In this document: one piece after another, positions 1 to 9,240 of the stretch
Layout: every line of letters starts with the position of its first letter
Position numbering within the stretch: the first letter of the stretch is position 1
Source of the DNA: an uncultured Paracoccaceae bacterium
GTDB taxonomy: Bacteria; Pseudomonadota; Alphaproteobacteria; Rhodobacterales; Rhodobacteraceae
Assembly: GCA_937872465.1 (NCBI GenBank)
Contig: CALMSR010000036.1
Coordinates: 1 to 64,000, forward strand
Reading direction: 5' to 3'
Length of the DNA stretch: 64,000 nt
Made by a program: the position numbers and the translations under genes
The notes under the pieces: generated by a model
What the model was told of the DNA's origin: nothing
The model's input: only the letters and a program-made list of their open reading frames with translations
Database searches by the model: none

Positions 1-645
1 GAGGTGGGGGAGCTGCCTGCGCGTTCGGGGCCGGGGGTGGTCGGGCTCGGCCGCGGCGGGTCTGCCAGCAGGCGGGCGGCGGCCTTCTACTGGCCGGAGA
101 CCAACCGCCTCGAGGTGCTCGGAACCTTCCCCGGCCAGCCGTCGCTGCTCGACCGCGGCCAGGTCGACGGCGTGGCCGGGCGCTATGTCGAGATGCAGGA
201 TCGCGGCGAGCTGACCGTGCTCGGCGAAAAGACCGTGCCGGTAGCGCCCTGGCTGGTCGAGGTGATGCGCCACGTCGCGGGTCAGCCCGTCGCGGCGGTG
301 ACCGCCGACAGGTACAAGCAGGCCGAGCTCGGCGAGGGCCTGGCGCGCGCCGGCGTGCGGGCGCCGATCGTCTGGCGCGGCCAGGGCTTCCGCGACGGCG
401 GCGAGGATTGCGAGCGGTTCCGCCGCGCGGCCTATGACGGCCAGGTGAAGGCCCGGCCGTCGCTCCTGCTGCGCTCGGCCTTCGCCGACGCGGTGTGCCT
501 CCGGGATCCCGCCAACAACCTGAAACTCGCGAAGGCCCGCTCGACCGGGCGCATCGACGCGGCCGCGGCAACCGTCCTCGCGGTGGCCGAGGGCGCCAGG
601 ATGCAGGCGCGGCCGAAGCAGACCTCGCGAATCGCATGGGGCTGA
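1..645 (+). CDS. Phage terminase large subunit, C-terminal part (5' end outside window)
   Basis: The reading frame is open from base 1, so this is the C-terminal ~214 residues of a longer protein. It resembles the nuclease end of HK97/YmfN-type large terminases, the motor that pumps DNA into proheads and cuts it. Visible family marks are a segment around ADRYKQAELGE and the closing TGRIDAAAATVLA stretch, where the Asp fits the RNase H-like nuclease active site. The ATPase half would lie to the left. The next gene begins 3 bases after its stop, and all neighbours are head genes on the same strand. The family call rests on recognition, not on a search. Confidence 0.8.
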   Translation, partial: EVGELPARSGPGVVGLGRGGSASRRAAAFYWPETNRLEVLGTFPGQPSLLDRGQVDGVAGRYVEMQDRGELTVLGEKTVPVAPWLVEVMRHVAGQPVAAVTADRYKQAELGEGLARAGVRAPIVWRGQGFRDGGEDCERFRRAAYDGQVKARPSLLLRSAFADAVCLRDPANNLKLAKARSTGRIDAAAATVLAVAEGARMQARPKQTSRIAWG

Positions 646-647
646 AG

Positions 648-1223
648 ATGTCGAAATCCGCACCGCCGCGCCTGCGGCTCATCACCCCGCCGGCCGTGCT
701 GCCGGTCACGCTCGCCGAGGCGAAGGAATACCTTCGCGTCGACGGCGACCACGAGGACACCGGCATTGCGGCGATGATCGCGGCCGCGGTCGACATGCTC
801 GACGGGCGCAACGGGCTTCTCGGCCGCTGCCTGGAACCGGCGACATGGGAGCTGGTGCTCGACCGCTTCCCGGCCGCGGAGATCCGGCTTCCGATCGGGC
901 CGGTGGCCAGCGTGACGAGCCTGTCCTTCACGGATCCCGAGGGCGGCGCGGGCGCGGTCGACACGGGCAACTTCGCGGTGGACGACGCGCCCGGCTTCGA
1001 GGGCTGGATCGTGCCGGCCGCGGGCTTCTCCTGGCCGGCGACCATGGCAGCGATCAACGCGGTGCGCGTGCGCTTCGTCGCCGGGACCGGCACGCCCGCG
1101 GGCGTGAGGCAGGCGATCCTCGACATGGTGGCAGCGCGCTATGACCGCCGCGGCGAGGGCCGGATGCTGACGCCGGGCGTGGTCGCGGACCTCGCGCCCT
1201 TCCGCCGGCCGGTGGTGGCATGA
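648..1223 (+). CDS. gp6-like head-tail connector (DNA packaging) protein
   Basis: A 191-residue protein. Its N-terminal half has the pattern of the phage gp6/head-tail connector family (LAEAKEYLRVD, then two acidic residues and an AAVDMLDG helix). In HK97-like phages this protein forms a ring under the portal and helps seal the packaged head. The ATG at 648 follows the terminase stop directly; an in-frame ATG at 636 would overlap it. The end overlaps the HNH gene by ATGA, indicating translational coupling. In ordinary phages this gene follows the capsid gene, whereas here it precedes it. Confidence 0.75.
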   Translation: MSKSAPPRLRLITPPAVLPVTLAEAKEYLRVDGDHEDTGIAAMIAAAVDMLDGRNGLLGRCLEPATWELVLDRFPAAEIRLPIGPVASVTSLSFTDPEGGAGAVDTGNFAVDDAPGFEGWIVPAAGFSWPATMAAINAVRVRFVAGTGTPAGVRQAILDMVAARYDRRGEGRMLTPGVVADLAPFRRPVVA

Positions 1224-1549
1224 GCCGGCATTCGGCATCGGGCCAGCGTTGGATGGCGCTGCGGGCGCTTGTGCTCTCGCGGGACCGCAACACCTGCCAG
1301 GCCTGCGGCAAGCATGGCCGGCTCGAGGTGGATCACGTCAAGCCGGTGCGGACGCACCCGCATCTGCGATGGAACCCGGCGAACCTCCAGGCGCTCTGCA
1401 TCGCCTGCCACGTCGCCAAGACCAACGCCGAGCTCGGGCGCCCTGAAGTGGCCCCGGCTCGCGACAAGTGGCGCGCAGCCGTCCGCGCCCTCGAAAGGGA
1501 CGGCAGGAAACCGAGCAGCGAAAGGAATGTCACATGCTCGATAGCGTGA
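1220..1549 (+). CDS. HNH endonuclease of the packaging module
   Basis: A 109-residue protein with a clear HNH fold: Cys26 and Cys29 (CQACG), the catalytic pair Asp38-His39 (LEVDHVKPV), Asn55 and the closing Cys60-x2-Cys63-His64 (CIACH). Small HNH nucleases beside terminase genes are known in HK97-type phages to be required together with terminase for cos cleavage and packaging. It starts within the stop of the connector gene (ATGA) and its end overlaps the capsid gene start by 16 bases. It is probably part of the packaging machine rather than a homing element, because it sits in frame within a tightly packed operon. Confidence 0.88.
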   Translation: MSRHSASGQRWMALRALVLSRDRNTCQACGKHGRLEVDHVKPVRTHPHLRWNPANLQALCIACHVAKTNAELGRPEVAPARDKWRAAVRALERDGRKPSSERNVTCSIA

Positions 1550-2802
1550 AGATCGCGCGCCGACAGTCGGAAATCCGGCAGGCGCTCGCGGGCCTCGCCG
1601 GGAAGGAAAGCCCGACCGAGGACGAGGTGCGGACCATGGACGAGATGGACGCGGAGTACCGGCAGAACGAGACCCGCTATCGCGCGGCGCTCGTGGCCGA
1701 GGACGAAGAGCGGCGCGACGCCAAGGGCGAGCTGGAAACCCGCGGCGGCCGTGAGTGGTCCGAGCTCGTCGCCGCCTTCGAGCTGCGCCAGGTGGCGCTG
1801 GCGCTGGCCGAAGGCCGGGAGATCGACGGCCGGACGGCCGAGGTGGTGACCGAGCTGCGCAGTCAGGGCGGCTATCGCGGCGTTCCGGTCCCCTGGCTCG
1901 CGCTCGAAGCGCGCGCGGGCGAGACGATCGCGGGCGGCACGCCGGATCCCGTGACCACCCGGCCGATCATCGATCGCCTGTTCCCCGACCTGGCCGCCGG
2001 CCGGATGGGCGCGCAGATGATCGCGATCGAATCCGGTTCGACCGAGTGGCCGGTGGTCACGAGCTCCGTGGCGGCGGGCTGGGCGGACGGCGAGCTTGCA
2101 GACGTTGCCGGGCCGACGACCTTCGCCACGACCGACCGGGCGCTGAAGCCGGAGCAGAACCTCGGCGTACAGATGAAGATCTCGCGCAAGGCGCTGAAGC
2201 AGTCCGGCGCGGCGCTCGAAGCCGCGGTGCGGCGCGACATGAATTCGGCGATGGGTGTCGCGCTCGACCGGGCCATCTTCCTCGGGACCGGCGCGAACGG
2301 GCAGCCGCTCGGGGTCGTCGCCGGCGCGGCGACCTACGGCATCACCGCGACCGATGCGGGCGCCTCGGCGAGCTGGGCGGCCTTCCGCGCCCGCGTGACC
2401 GCCTTCATGGTCGCGAATGCGGCGGGCTCGCCTTCGGCGGTGCGGGCGCTGATCCGGCCGGAGCTCTGGGACTTCCTCGACGGCGCCTATATCGACACCG
2501 GAACCGGCGTCACGGAATGGGACCGCCTGACGCGGAGCGTCCCGCCCGGCAACATCGCCATGTCGAGCAACGCGCTCGCCGCGCCGACCGGCTCGCCGCT
2601 CGCCTGCTCGGCGTTGCTGAGCACGGCGGCCGGCGGTGTCGCGCCGATCTTCGTGGGCGCCTGGGGCGCGGTCGACGTGATCCGGGACCCGTTCGCCGAC
2701 GCGGCCTCGGGCGGTCTCCGTATCACGGCGCTGGCGACGGCGGACGTGACGGTGGCGCGGCCGGCGCAGCTCGAGGTGCTGACCGGGCTGGAGCTGGCGT
2801 GA
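1534..2802 (+). CDS. HK97-fold phage major capsid protein
   Basis: A 422-residue protein starting at the ATG at 1534, behind the ribosome binding site AAAGGAA (1521-1527). The upstream in-frame start at 1468 lies inside the HNH gene and is not preferred. Residues 1-~85 are charged and helical (many Glu/Arg), the usual scaffolding or delta domain that prohead protease removes. The rest matches the HK97 capsid family: SGSTEWPV, an ISRKALKQS segment, a DRAIFLGTGANGQPLG loop and a closing ITALATADVTVARPAQLEVL strand. Length fits the family. The stop overlaps the protease start (TGATG). Confidence 0.93.
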   Translation: MLDSVKIARRQSEIRQALAGLAGKESPTEDEVRTMDEMDAEYRQNETRYRAALVAEDEERRDAKGELETRGGREWSELVAAFELRQVALALAEGREIDGRTAEVVTELRSQGGYRGVPVPWLALEARAGETIAGGTPDPVTTRPIIDRLFPDLAAGRMGAQMIAIESGSTEWPVVTSSVAAGWADGELADVAGPTTFATTDRALKPEQNLGVQMKISRKALKQSGAALEAAVRRDMNSAMGVALDRAIFLGTGANGQPLGVVAGAATYGITATDAGASASWAAFRARVTAFMVANAAGSPSAVRALIRPELWDFLDGAYIDTGTGVTEWDRLTRSVPPGNIAMSSNALAAPTGSPLACSALLSTAAGGVAPIFVGAWGAVDVIRDPFADAASGGLRITALATADVTVARPAQLEVLTGLELA

Positions 2803-3368
2803 TGGCGCCCGCGCTTCTCTGGGGCGGCGCGGGCGGCGGCCTGGAGCTGCGCGCGGCCGAAGACGGGAGCGCCCGGCTGTCCGGGCGCTTCCCCTACGAG
2901 ACCGAAACCGACCTCGGCCCGCGGCGGTGGGAGAAGATCGGCGGCCGGGCCTTCCGGGCGCGCATCGAGGCCGGCGAGGAAATTCACCTGCTGCTAGGCC
3001 ATGACTTCAATCGGCCACTGGCGAGCACGCGGGCCGGCAGCCTGCGCCTCGAAGATCGCGACGATGCGCTCGTCTTCGAGGCGACGCTGGATCCGGCCGT
3101 CGCGGACTCGACCACGGGGCGCGATGCGCTGGCGATGGTTCACGGCCGGCTTGCGACCGGGGTCTCCCCCGGCTTCGTCGTGACCAGCGACGAGGTGCTG
3201 AAACTGAATCGCGGGCTGCTCCGGGTGGTGCGCTCGGCCGAGCTGCACGAGCTGAGCGTCGTGACGCGGCCGGCCTACGCGAGCGCCCAGGTGGCGGCGC
3301 GCTCCTGGGAGATCACGCGGACGATCCCGCATCGGCCCAGGCGCGGCCGCGGACGGTGGAGGGCGTGA
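2802..3368 (+). CDS. HK97 family prohead protease
   Basis: A 188-residue protein. The start ATG at 2802 overlaps the capsid stop. HK97 prohead proteases are herpesvirus-like serine proteases that trim the capsid scaffold and then themselves. Candidate catalytic residues are His67 in LLLGHDFNRPLAS and Ser122 in TGVSPGF. The segment AELHELSVVTRPAY is typical of the family. The C-terminal tail is Arg-rich. It lies after the capsid gene, although in most HK97-type genomes protease precedes capsid. The portal ATG is inside its stop codon. Confidence 0.9.
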   Translation: MAPALLWGGAGGGLELRAAEDGSARLSGRFPYETETDLGPRRWEKIGGRAFRARIEAGEEIHLLLGHDFNRPLASTRAGSLRLEDRDDALVFEATLDPAVADSTTGRDALAMVHGRLATGVSPGFVVTSDEVLKLNRGLLRVVRSAELHELSVVTRPAYASAQVAARSWEITRTIPHRPRRGRGRWRA

Positions 3369-4450
3369 TGCTCGGATGGCTGACACGGCGGCAACCTAGG
3401 GTGCCCGTGACCGAAACCCGATCGGCCGGAACCGGCTTCACCGCGGCAATCATGGCGGCGCGGGAAAGCTACATCTCCGGGCGATCGGGGCTCGCCGAGC
3501 TGACGGCGACGGTGCAGGCCTGCGCCTCGCTCTGGGAGGGCGCCTTCGCGCTCGCGGACGTGACCGGGACCGACCTGCTCGACCGGCGCACCATGGGCCT
3601 CCTGGCGCGTGCGCTGGCGTTCCGAGGCGAGGCGGTGCTCCTGATCCGCGACCGGCTGGTGCCCTGCTCGGACTGGGATGTCAGCACCCGGGACGGCACG
3701 CCGCGCGCCTACCGCCTGAGCATCCCCGAGGCGGGCGGCGGGCGCTCCGAGACCGTGCTGGCGCCGGAGGTGCTGCATGTCCGGCTGGCGGCCGACCCGG
3801 TGGCGCCCTGGTCGGGACAGGCGCCCCTGCGGCGGGCCTCGCTCTCGGCGCAGCTCCTGCACGAAGTGGAGCAGGCGCTTCACGAGACCTTCCGGGATGC
3901 GCCGATCGGCAGCATGATCGTTCCGCTGGACGGGGGCGGCGGCGAAGCGCTGGAGTCGGTGCGCGGCAGCCTGCGCGGCCGGCGCGGTGGCGCCCTGGTG
4001 ATCGAATACCTCAGCCAGGCGATCGCAGGCGGGGCGCCGGTGCCCGGTCGCGGTCCCGACCACCTGACCCCACGGCTGCGCGAGGCGGCCGTGGTGGAGA
4101 CCCTGGAGGCGGCGCGGGGCGCCATCTGCACCGCCTTCGGCGTGCTGCCGGCGCTCCTGAACGCCACCACCACGGGGCCGCTGGTGCGCGAGGCGCAGCG
4201 CCACCTGGCCGGATGGACCCTGCAGCCGATCGCTGCGCTGGTGGCCGAGGAAGCCTGCGCCAAGCTCGGCGCAGAGATCGAGATCGACGTGATGCGGCCC
4301 TTGCAGGCCTATGACGCCGGCGGCCGTGCGCGCGCCCTCGCAACGACCGTGCAGGCCCTCGCCCAGGCGAAGGAAGGCGGGCTCGCGCCGGGCGACCTGG
4401 CCGGCGCCATGGCGCTGCTGAGCTGGGGGCCGGGCGAGACGGCGCCATGA
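3368..4450 (+). CDS. HK97 family phage portal protein
   Basis: A 360-residue protein starting at 3368 inside the protease stop (TGATG). The portal dodecamer forms the vertex through which DNA enters and leaves the head. Family features: an N-terminal segment with ASLWEGAF, a central SDWDV/YRLSIPEAGG strand pair, an EVLHVRL strand, a FGVLPALLN loop, and C-terminal helices ending in an acidic/Gly tail. It is somewhat shorter than the usual ~400-430 residues. It ends overlapping the adaptor by ATGA. Its position downstream of capsid and protease is the reverse of the standard order. Confidence 0.88.
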   Translation: MLGWLTRRQPRVPVTETRSAGTGFTAAIMAARESYISGRSGLAELTATVQACASLWEGAFALADVTGTDLLDRRTMGLLARALAFRGEAVLLIRDRLVPCSDWDVSTRDGTPRAYRLSIPEAGGGRSETVLAPEVLHVRLAADPVAPWSGQAPLRRASLSAQLLHEVEQALHETFRDAPIGSMIVPLDGGGGEALESVRGSLRGRRGGALVIEYLSQAIAGGAPVPGRGPDHLTPRLREAAVVETLEAARGAICTAFGVLPALLNATTTGPLVREAQRHLAGWTLQPIAALVAEEACAKLGAEIEIDVMRPLQAYDAGGRARALATTVQALAQAKEGGLAPGDLAGAMALLSWGPGETAP

Positions 4451-4782
4451 AGCAGCCAACCGCGGGGCGGCTCGACAGGCGCATCACGATAGAGCGCCCG
4501 ACCTATGGCACCGACGCCTTCGGCGGGGCGCCGGTGTCCGCCTGGGTGCCGATCGGCACCGTCTGGGCCGAGGTCACGCCGGTCAGCGACGGCGAACGCT
4601 GGCGCGCGGCCGAGCTGGCGGCCGTGATCACCACCCGGTTCCGCATCCGCTGGGGGCTGGGCGTCACGGTGGAGGACCGGATCATCTACGGCGGGCGCGA
4701 ATACGCCATTTCCGGCGTCAAGGAGCTGGGGCGGCAACGGTGGCAGGAGCTGACGGCCAGCGCCCGCGGCGAGGCCCCGTGA
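4447..4782 (+). CDS. Phage head-tail adaptor / head closure protein
   Basis: A 111-residue protein of the phage head-tail joining family (SPP1 gp16-like). The opening LDRRITIERPT, the central VWAEVTPVSDGERWRAAEL, the TTRFRIRW strand and the VEDRIIYGGREYAI hairpin are characteristic. It caps the connector and offers the docking surface for a tail. It begins within the portal stop (ATGA). It is the last recognisable virion gene: no tail tube, tape measure or baseplate gene follows, which matters for deciding what kind of element this is. Confidence 0.88.
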   Translation: MKQPTAGRLDRRITIERPTYGTDAFGGAPVSAWVPIGTVWAEVTPVSDGERWRAAELAAVITTRFRIRWGLGVTVEDRIIYGGREYAISGVKELGRQRWQELTASARGEAP

Positions 4783-4809
4783 GCGAAACGCCGATCAGGA
4801 CAGGGCAGG

Positions 4810-5490
4810 ATGCCCATGCGGCGCCCTGACGTGGCACACAAGCGCGATCGGGCCAAGCACCTTGGCCGGCTCGTCAACGGCCGTCGCTTCGATCTGGTGT
4901 CGCGCATCCGCGCGATAATGGTGCACGGCGAGCCTACCGTATTCGCATACGAGGCGCCGATCCGGCACGGTATCAGGAGCGGCCTGATCCTCTCCGGTGG
5001 CTGGACGTGGAAGGCGGCGGACGCCGCGGCGGCGGAAGTCGTGCGAGAGGTGCTGAACCAGCTCGGGGCGAAGCGCCCGACGTGGCAGCAAGGGCAGCCG
5101 GGCTGGACGGAAGAGGGCATCGCGCGCCTGCAACGTGACAACTGCGCTCGATGCGGAAAGCCAATTCCGATGGAGCGTCTGCTACAAAGCGGCGGTGGCG
5201 GCTGGGTGAAGTACTGCGACTCCACCTGCGCCTTTGCCGCTCAGAGCGCGATGAAATGTGAACGCGAGGGCGAGGAAGGCAAGGCGCGGCACGCGGCCGA
5301 GGTTGCGGCGGCCTGGCGGCGCGCGAAGGATGCCATGCCGTTGAAGCCTTGCGAATACTGCGGTGACCTGTTCCACCCGACCCCGGCGAAGAAGGATCGC
5401 CCGGAAACCCGGTACTGCACCCCGCGGTGCCGGAACAAGGCGCGGGCCGGAACACCGCAAGCTCGGACCTGGTATCGAGGGCAATTCTGA
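4810..5490 (+). CDS. Hypothetical protein with two CxxC-x(n)-YCxxxC zinc-binding motifs
   Basis: A 226-residue protein I do not recognise. The C-terminal half holds two similar four-cysteine units: Cys112/115 with Cys136/140, and Cys181/184 with Cys203/207. In each, the second cysteine pair is preceded by Tyr and separated by three residues (KYCDSTC, RYCTPRC), suggesting two treble-clef or zinc-ribbon modules. The N-terminal 100 residues have no obvious motif. It lies 27 bases after the head-tail adaptor on the same strand, at the place where tail genes would be expected. A nucleic-acid-binding or regulatory role is possible but unproven. ATG at 4816 is an alternative start. Confidence 0.6.
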   Translation: MPMRRPDVAHKRDRAKHLGRLVNGRRFDLVSRIRAIMVHGEPTVFAYEAPIRHGIRSGLILSGGWTWKAADAAAAEVVREVLNQLGAKRPTWQQGQPGWTEEGIARLQRDNCARCGKPIPMERLLQSGGGGWVKYCDSTCAFAAQSAMKCEREGEEGKARHAAEVAAAWRRAKDAMPLKPCEYCGDLFHPTPAKKDRPETRYCTPRCRNKARAGTPQARTWYRGQF

Positions 5491-5671
5491 AGGCTTCAAC
5501 GTCGCTAGGCCATGTGCTAGGGTGAGGCGGGCCGAGGGGAAGTTGGCGCTTCCACCCCGACCCTGACCACAACCCGCCCAATGGAGGGGCAAGCCGTGGC
5601 TACCGCAAATCCTACATTCGCGCGCGCCGTGTCGCCATGCCTCCCCGGGCATTTTCTGAGGGAGTGCCTAG
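5491..5671 (+). other. Intergenic gap within the phage-like element
   Basis: About 180 bases between the double zinc-motif gene and the Tat-signal gene. I see no convincing coding frame, tRNA or terminator. It may hold the promoter of the following gene, but no clear -35/-10 pair is visible. Confidence 0.4.
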
Positions 5672-6091
5672 ATGACCAAGACTGCCAAGATGAACCGGCG
5701 CGAGATACTTGCGGGCGCGGCTGCGGCTGCAACAATACCCCTGGCCGGCCAGTCTGCACCCCATGACCCGGTGCACGAGGCCATTGCTTTGTGGAAAGCG
5801 GCGAACGGCGACATCACAAGTGTACTCGGGTTGGAACTGTCGGATCGAGAGATGCAGCCGTTCGAGGACCGGGAATATCAGGCGCGCTTGGCTGTCTGCG
5901 AGACCAGGGCGACGAGCTTGAGCGGCCTTTCTGCGCAACTGCTCTTCGCATTCGGTATCTTCGGAGAGGGACGGCCAGGCTTCGACCTGGACGACCCGGA
6001 CGGTTACGAATTCGGAGAATGGACTGAACACCTGGACGAGAAGCTTTTGCGAAACCTGCTCGCCACATCGCGTGAACTGGCCGCGCGGTAA
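5672..6091 (+). CDS. Hypothetical protein with Tat-type signal peptide
   Basis: A 139-residue protein starting at ATG 5672 with a GGGAGT-like ribosome binding site upstream; ATG 5690 is an alternative. The N-terminus NRREILAGAAAAATIPLAG has the twin-arginine and hydrophobic stretch of a Tat signal ending near AGQS. The mature ~110 residues are acidic and rich in Leu/Ala, with no known domain. It is the last gene before the tRNA-Phe boundary. It may be cargo of the element or a host gene. The function is unknown. Confidence 0.6.
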   Translation: MTKTAKMNRREILAGAAAAATIPLAGQSAPHDPVHEAIALWKAANGDITSVLGLELSDREMQPFEDREYQARLAVCETRATSLSGLSAQLLFAFGIFGEGRPGFDLDDPDGYEFGEWTEHLDEKLLRNLLATSRELAAR

Positions 6092-6115
6092 GCACGTTTG
6101 ATCGGGCCGCAATCT

Positions 6116-6132
6116 GGTACCTACGTGGTACC
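6116..6132. repeat. Inverted repeat GGTACC-N5-GGTACC near the element edge
   Basis: Two copies of the 6-base palindrome GGTACC separated by TACGT, giving a 17-base near-symmetric site. It lies 24 bases after the Tat-signal gene and about 50 bases before tRNA-Phe. It could be a recombinase arm site, a transcription-factor site or chance. Confidence 0.35.
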
Positions 6133-6180
6133 TAGCGGCCCGTTCCCTCTCCCCAACTTCCGATTAAGTCTTTGATTTTG

Positions 6181-6255
<75 letters not shown>

Positions 6256-6380
6256 CCGCGACGGGCGAACCGTCGAACGCCGCCGCTGATTAGGGGAACG
6301 GCCCGGCCCTGTCCAGCGGAAATCCTGCGATGGGCGACGTCGACGCGGCAGGCGCCGGGATCGAAAGGGGATCCTCGCCC

Positions 6381-6803
6381 TCAGCCGCCGTCGCCGGCCG
6401 GCTGCGCGTCGCGTTTGAGGATGTCGCGGATCTCGGTGAGGAGCTGTTCCTGGCTCGGCGCGTCGGGCTCCTCGGGCTCCGGCTCTTCGACGGCCGCCAT
6501 GGCTGCCTCCTTGATCTTGTTGACGCCCTTGACCAGCAGGAAGACCACCCAGGCGACGATGGCGAACTTGATCACCGCATTGATGAAATTGCCGTAGCGG
6601 AAGGTCGCGGCATTCTCGCCCTCGCCGAAGCGGATCACCTGGTCGGAGAAGTCGATGCCGCCGACGAAGAACCCGATCAGCGGGTTCACCAGATCGTCGA
6701 CGAGCGAGGTGACGATCGCGGTGAAGGCCGCGCCCATGATGATGCCGACGGCCATGTCCATGACATTGCCGCGGGCGATGAAGTCGCGGAATTCCTTGAG
6801 CAT
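6381..6803 (-). CDS. mscL: Large-conductance mechanosensitive channel MscL
   Basis: A 140-residue inner-membrane channel that opens under turgor stress and releases solutes. The start ATG at 6803 has an AAGGAG ribosome site just upstream. TM1 lies at about residues 15-45 with the [15 protein letters not shown] signature, and the VNPLIG loop follows. TM2 lies around residues 75-100, and a charged cytoplasmic C-terminal helix follows with an extra acidic/proline segment ([11 protein letters not shown]). Length is typical. It follows pheT on the same strand with a 31-base gap, so co-transcription is possible. Confidence 0.97.
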   Translation of the reverse strand: MLKEFRDFIARGNVMDMAVGIIMGAAFTAIVTSLVDDLVNPLIGFFVGGIDFSDQVIRFGEGENAATFRYGNFINAVIKFAIVAWVVFLLVKGVNKIKEAAMAAVEEPEPEEPDAPSQEQLLTEIRDILKRDAQPAGDGG

Positions 6804-6834
6804 TCGGATCTCCTTCCTCTGCGCCCGCCGGCCG

Positions 6835-9240
6835 TCAGGTCCGCAGGCTGCCACCTGTCGCGGTCTCGACCGCCGCGACGATGCGGGCCGAGACGGCCTC
6901 GATTTCCCTGTCGGTCAGCGTGGCCTCGGTCGGCTGCATCCGGACCGCGATGGCCAGCGACTTCCGGCCCGCGCCGAACTGCGCCTCGGCCCGCGGGCCG
7001 GAGAAGACGTCGAAGACCGTGACGCCGTCGATCAGCGCCTTGTCGGCGCTTCGCGCCGCCTTCACCACCTCGCCGGCCTCCACCTCGGCATCGAGCACGA
7101 AGGCGAAATCGCGCTCGACCGCCTGGAAGTCCGAGGCGACCAGGGGCGGGCGGGTGGCGGTGCGGGTCTTGGGGAAGGGCAGCGCCTCGAGCTGGATCGC
7201 GATGGCCACCGCCGGGCCGCGCAGGTCCAGCGTCGCCAGCACGCGCGGATGCAGCTCGCCGAAGGCTGCGAGCACGGTCTTCGGGCCGAGGGTGATCACC
7301 CCCGATCGGCCGGGGTGGAACCAGCCCGGGGCGCCGCGCCGGAGCGTCGTCCTGGCCGGCGCGCCGATCGCCGCGAGCACGGCTTCGGCATCGGCCCGCG
7401 CGTCGTGGAGGTCCACCGGCCGGCGGCTGCCGTGGGCATCGCGCGGCGCGGTGGCGCCGATCCGGATCCCGGCGGCGATGCGCGCCTGCTCGCCCGGCTC
7501 GCCGCCGGCGAAGGACTGGCCGACCTCGAAGAGCGCGAGATCGGCGAAGCCGCGCGCCTGGTTGCGGGCGGCGGCGCGCAGCAATCCGGGGAGAAGATCG
7601 GGCCGGAGGTGGCTCATCTCCGAGCTGATCGGATTCTCGAGCCGCGTCGCCTCCTGCCCGCCGCCGAAGGCCGCGGCCGCCTCGCGGTCGATGAAGCTGT
7701 AGGTGACGCATTCGTTGTAGCCGAGCGCTGCGATCCGCCGCCGGGCCTGGGCCTCGCGGCGCTGCATCGGCGTGAGGATCGGGCGCGCCACGCCGGCGGG
7801 GCGCCGGAGCGGCCGGCCCTCAAGGCGCGAAAGCGAGGCGATGCGGGCGATCTCCTCGACGAGATCCGCCGGCCCCTGGACGTCCGGGCGCCAGGAGGGC
7901 ACCGCGACATCGAGCGTAGCTCCCTCGCCCTCCGGCGCGAAGCCCAGGGCCGAGAGAATGCGGATCTGCTCGCCGCGCGGGATCTCCATGCCTACCAGCC
8001 GCTCCACATGGGCGGGGTCGAGCGGATAGCTGCGGGCGGTTCGCGGCACCGCGCCGGCGACCATCACCTCGCTGGCGGTGCCGCCGCAGAGATCGAGGAT
8101 CATCCGGGCGGCGAGCTCGACCCCAAGCGGCGTAAAGGCTGGGTCCACCCCACGCTCGAAGCGGTAGCGCGCGTCTGAATTGATGCGCAGCCGCCGGCCG
8201 GTCCGCGCGGTGCGGTGCGGGTCGAACCAGGCGGATTCGATGAAGACGTTCACCGTCTCGGCGGTGCAGCCGGTGCGCAGGCCGCCGATCACGCCGCCGA
8301 TCGCCTCGGGGCCCTGCTCGTCGCAGACCAGGGTCTCACTGCCGTCGAAGGCATAGGTCTTGCCGTCGAGCGCGGGCAGATGCTCGCCGGGCCGGGCGAG
8401 ACGCACGGTGATCGCCCCGTGCAGCTTGTCGGCGTCGAAGACATGCAGCGGCCGGCCGCGGTCGTAGGTGACGAAATTGGTGATGTCGACCAGCGCCGAG
8501 ATCGGCCTGAGCCCGATGGCGCGGAGCCGGTCCTGCAGCCATTGCGGCGAGGGGCCGTTCTTCACGCCGCGGATCAGGCGGCCGGCGAAGAGCGGGCAGG
8601 CCTCGCCGGCCACGTCGGGCGCGAGATAGACGCCGATGGGGCAGGGCTCGGCGCCCTCGACGGGCTCGACCGCGGGCGTGCGCAGGCGGCCCATGCCGCG
8701 CGCCGCCAGGTCACGGGCGATGCCCGAGACCGCCAGCGCATCGGGTCGGTTCGGGGTGACGGCGATGTCGATCACCGGGTCGAAGGGGACGACGTCGATG
8801 TAGCGGGCGCCGACCTCGGCCGAGGGATCGAGCTCGACGATGCCGTCGTGCTCGTCGGAGAGCTCCATCTCGCGTTCGGAGAGCATCATGCCCTGGCTCT
8901 CGACGCCGCGGATCCGGCCGACCTTGATCGTGGTGTCGATGCCGGGGATGTAGTCGCCCGGCGCCGCCACCACGACCTTGATGCCGGCGCGCGCGTTCGG
9001 GGCGCCGCAGACGATCTGCTTCTCGCCCGCCGCGGTCGCCACGCGGCAGACGCGGAGCTTGTCGGCATCGGGATGCGGGCCCGCTTCGATCACCTCGCCC
9101 ACGGTGAAGGCGGCCAGCCGCGCGGCCGGGTTGGTCACGCTTTCCACCTCGAGCCCGAGATCGGTGAGGGCGAAGGTGATCGCGTCGAGGGTCGCGTCGG
9201 TGTCGAGATGTTCCTTGAGCCAGGCGAGCGTGAATTTCAT
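6835..9240 (-). CDS. pheT: Phenylalanyl-tRNA synthetase beta subunit
   Basis: An 801-residue subunit of the alpha2beta2 enzyme that attaches phenylalanine to tRNA-Phe. Domains in order: N-terminal segment, OB-type tRNA-binding domain (about residues 40-150), B3/B4 editing domain (about 210-370), B5 domain, core synthetase-like domain, and the C-terminal FDX-ACB domain (about 705-801). All are present, so the gene appears intact. pheS is not adjacent on the upstream side, where a 334-base gap and cckA lie instead. It shares orientation with mscL and the nearby tRNA-Phe. Confidence 0.97.
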   Translation of the reverse strand: MKFTLAWLKEHLDTDATLDAITFALTDLGLEVESVTNPAARLAAFTVGEVIEAGPHPDADKLRVCRVATAAGEKQIVCGAPNARAGIKVVVAAPGDYIPGIDTTIKVGRIRGVESQGMMLSEREMELSDEHDGIVELDPSAEVGARYIDVVPFDPVIDIAVTPNRPDALAVSGIARDLAARGMGRLRTPAVEPVEGAEPCPIGVYLAPDVAGEACPLFAGRLIRGVKNGPSPQWLQDRLRAIGLRPISALVDITNFVTYDRGRPLHVFDADKLHGAITVRLARPGEHLPALDGKTYAFDGSETLVCDEQGPEAIGGVIGGLRTGCTAETVNVFIESAWFDPHRTARTGRRLRINSDARYRFERGVDPAFTPLGVELAARMILDLCGGTASEVMVAGAVPRTARSYPLDPAHVERLVGMEIPRGEQIRILSALGFAPEGEGATLDVAVPSWRPDVQGPADLVEEIARIASLSRLEGRPLRRPAGVARPILTPMQRREAQARRRIAALGYNECVTYSFIDREAAAAFGGGQEATRLENPISSEMSHLRPDLLPGLLRAAARNQARGFADLALFEVGQSFAGGEPGEQARIAAGIRIGATAPRDAHGSRRPVDLHDARADAEAVLAAIGAPARTTLRRGAPGWFHPGRSGVITLGPKTVLAAFGELHPRVLATLDLRGPAVAIAIQLEALPFPKTRTATRPPLVASDFQAVERDFAFVLDAEVEAGEVVKAARSADKALIDGVTVFDVFSGPRAEAQFGAGRKSLAIAVRMQPTEATLTDREIEAVSARIVAAVETATGGSLRT

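Noticed and set aside
432..1238. A 268-codon minus-strand open frame opposite the terminase and connector genes
   Set aside because: Arg/His/Ala-rich composition of a GC-rich shadow frame; the plus-strand frames carry clear phage families and tight overlaps.
1..4782. Considered a gene transfer agent (GTA) cluster of Rhodobacterales
   Set aside because: Gene order is capsid-protease-portal with HNH and connector in front, unlike the GTA order, and the tail genes that follow in GTA clusters are absent.
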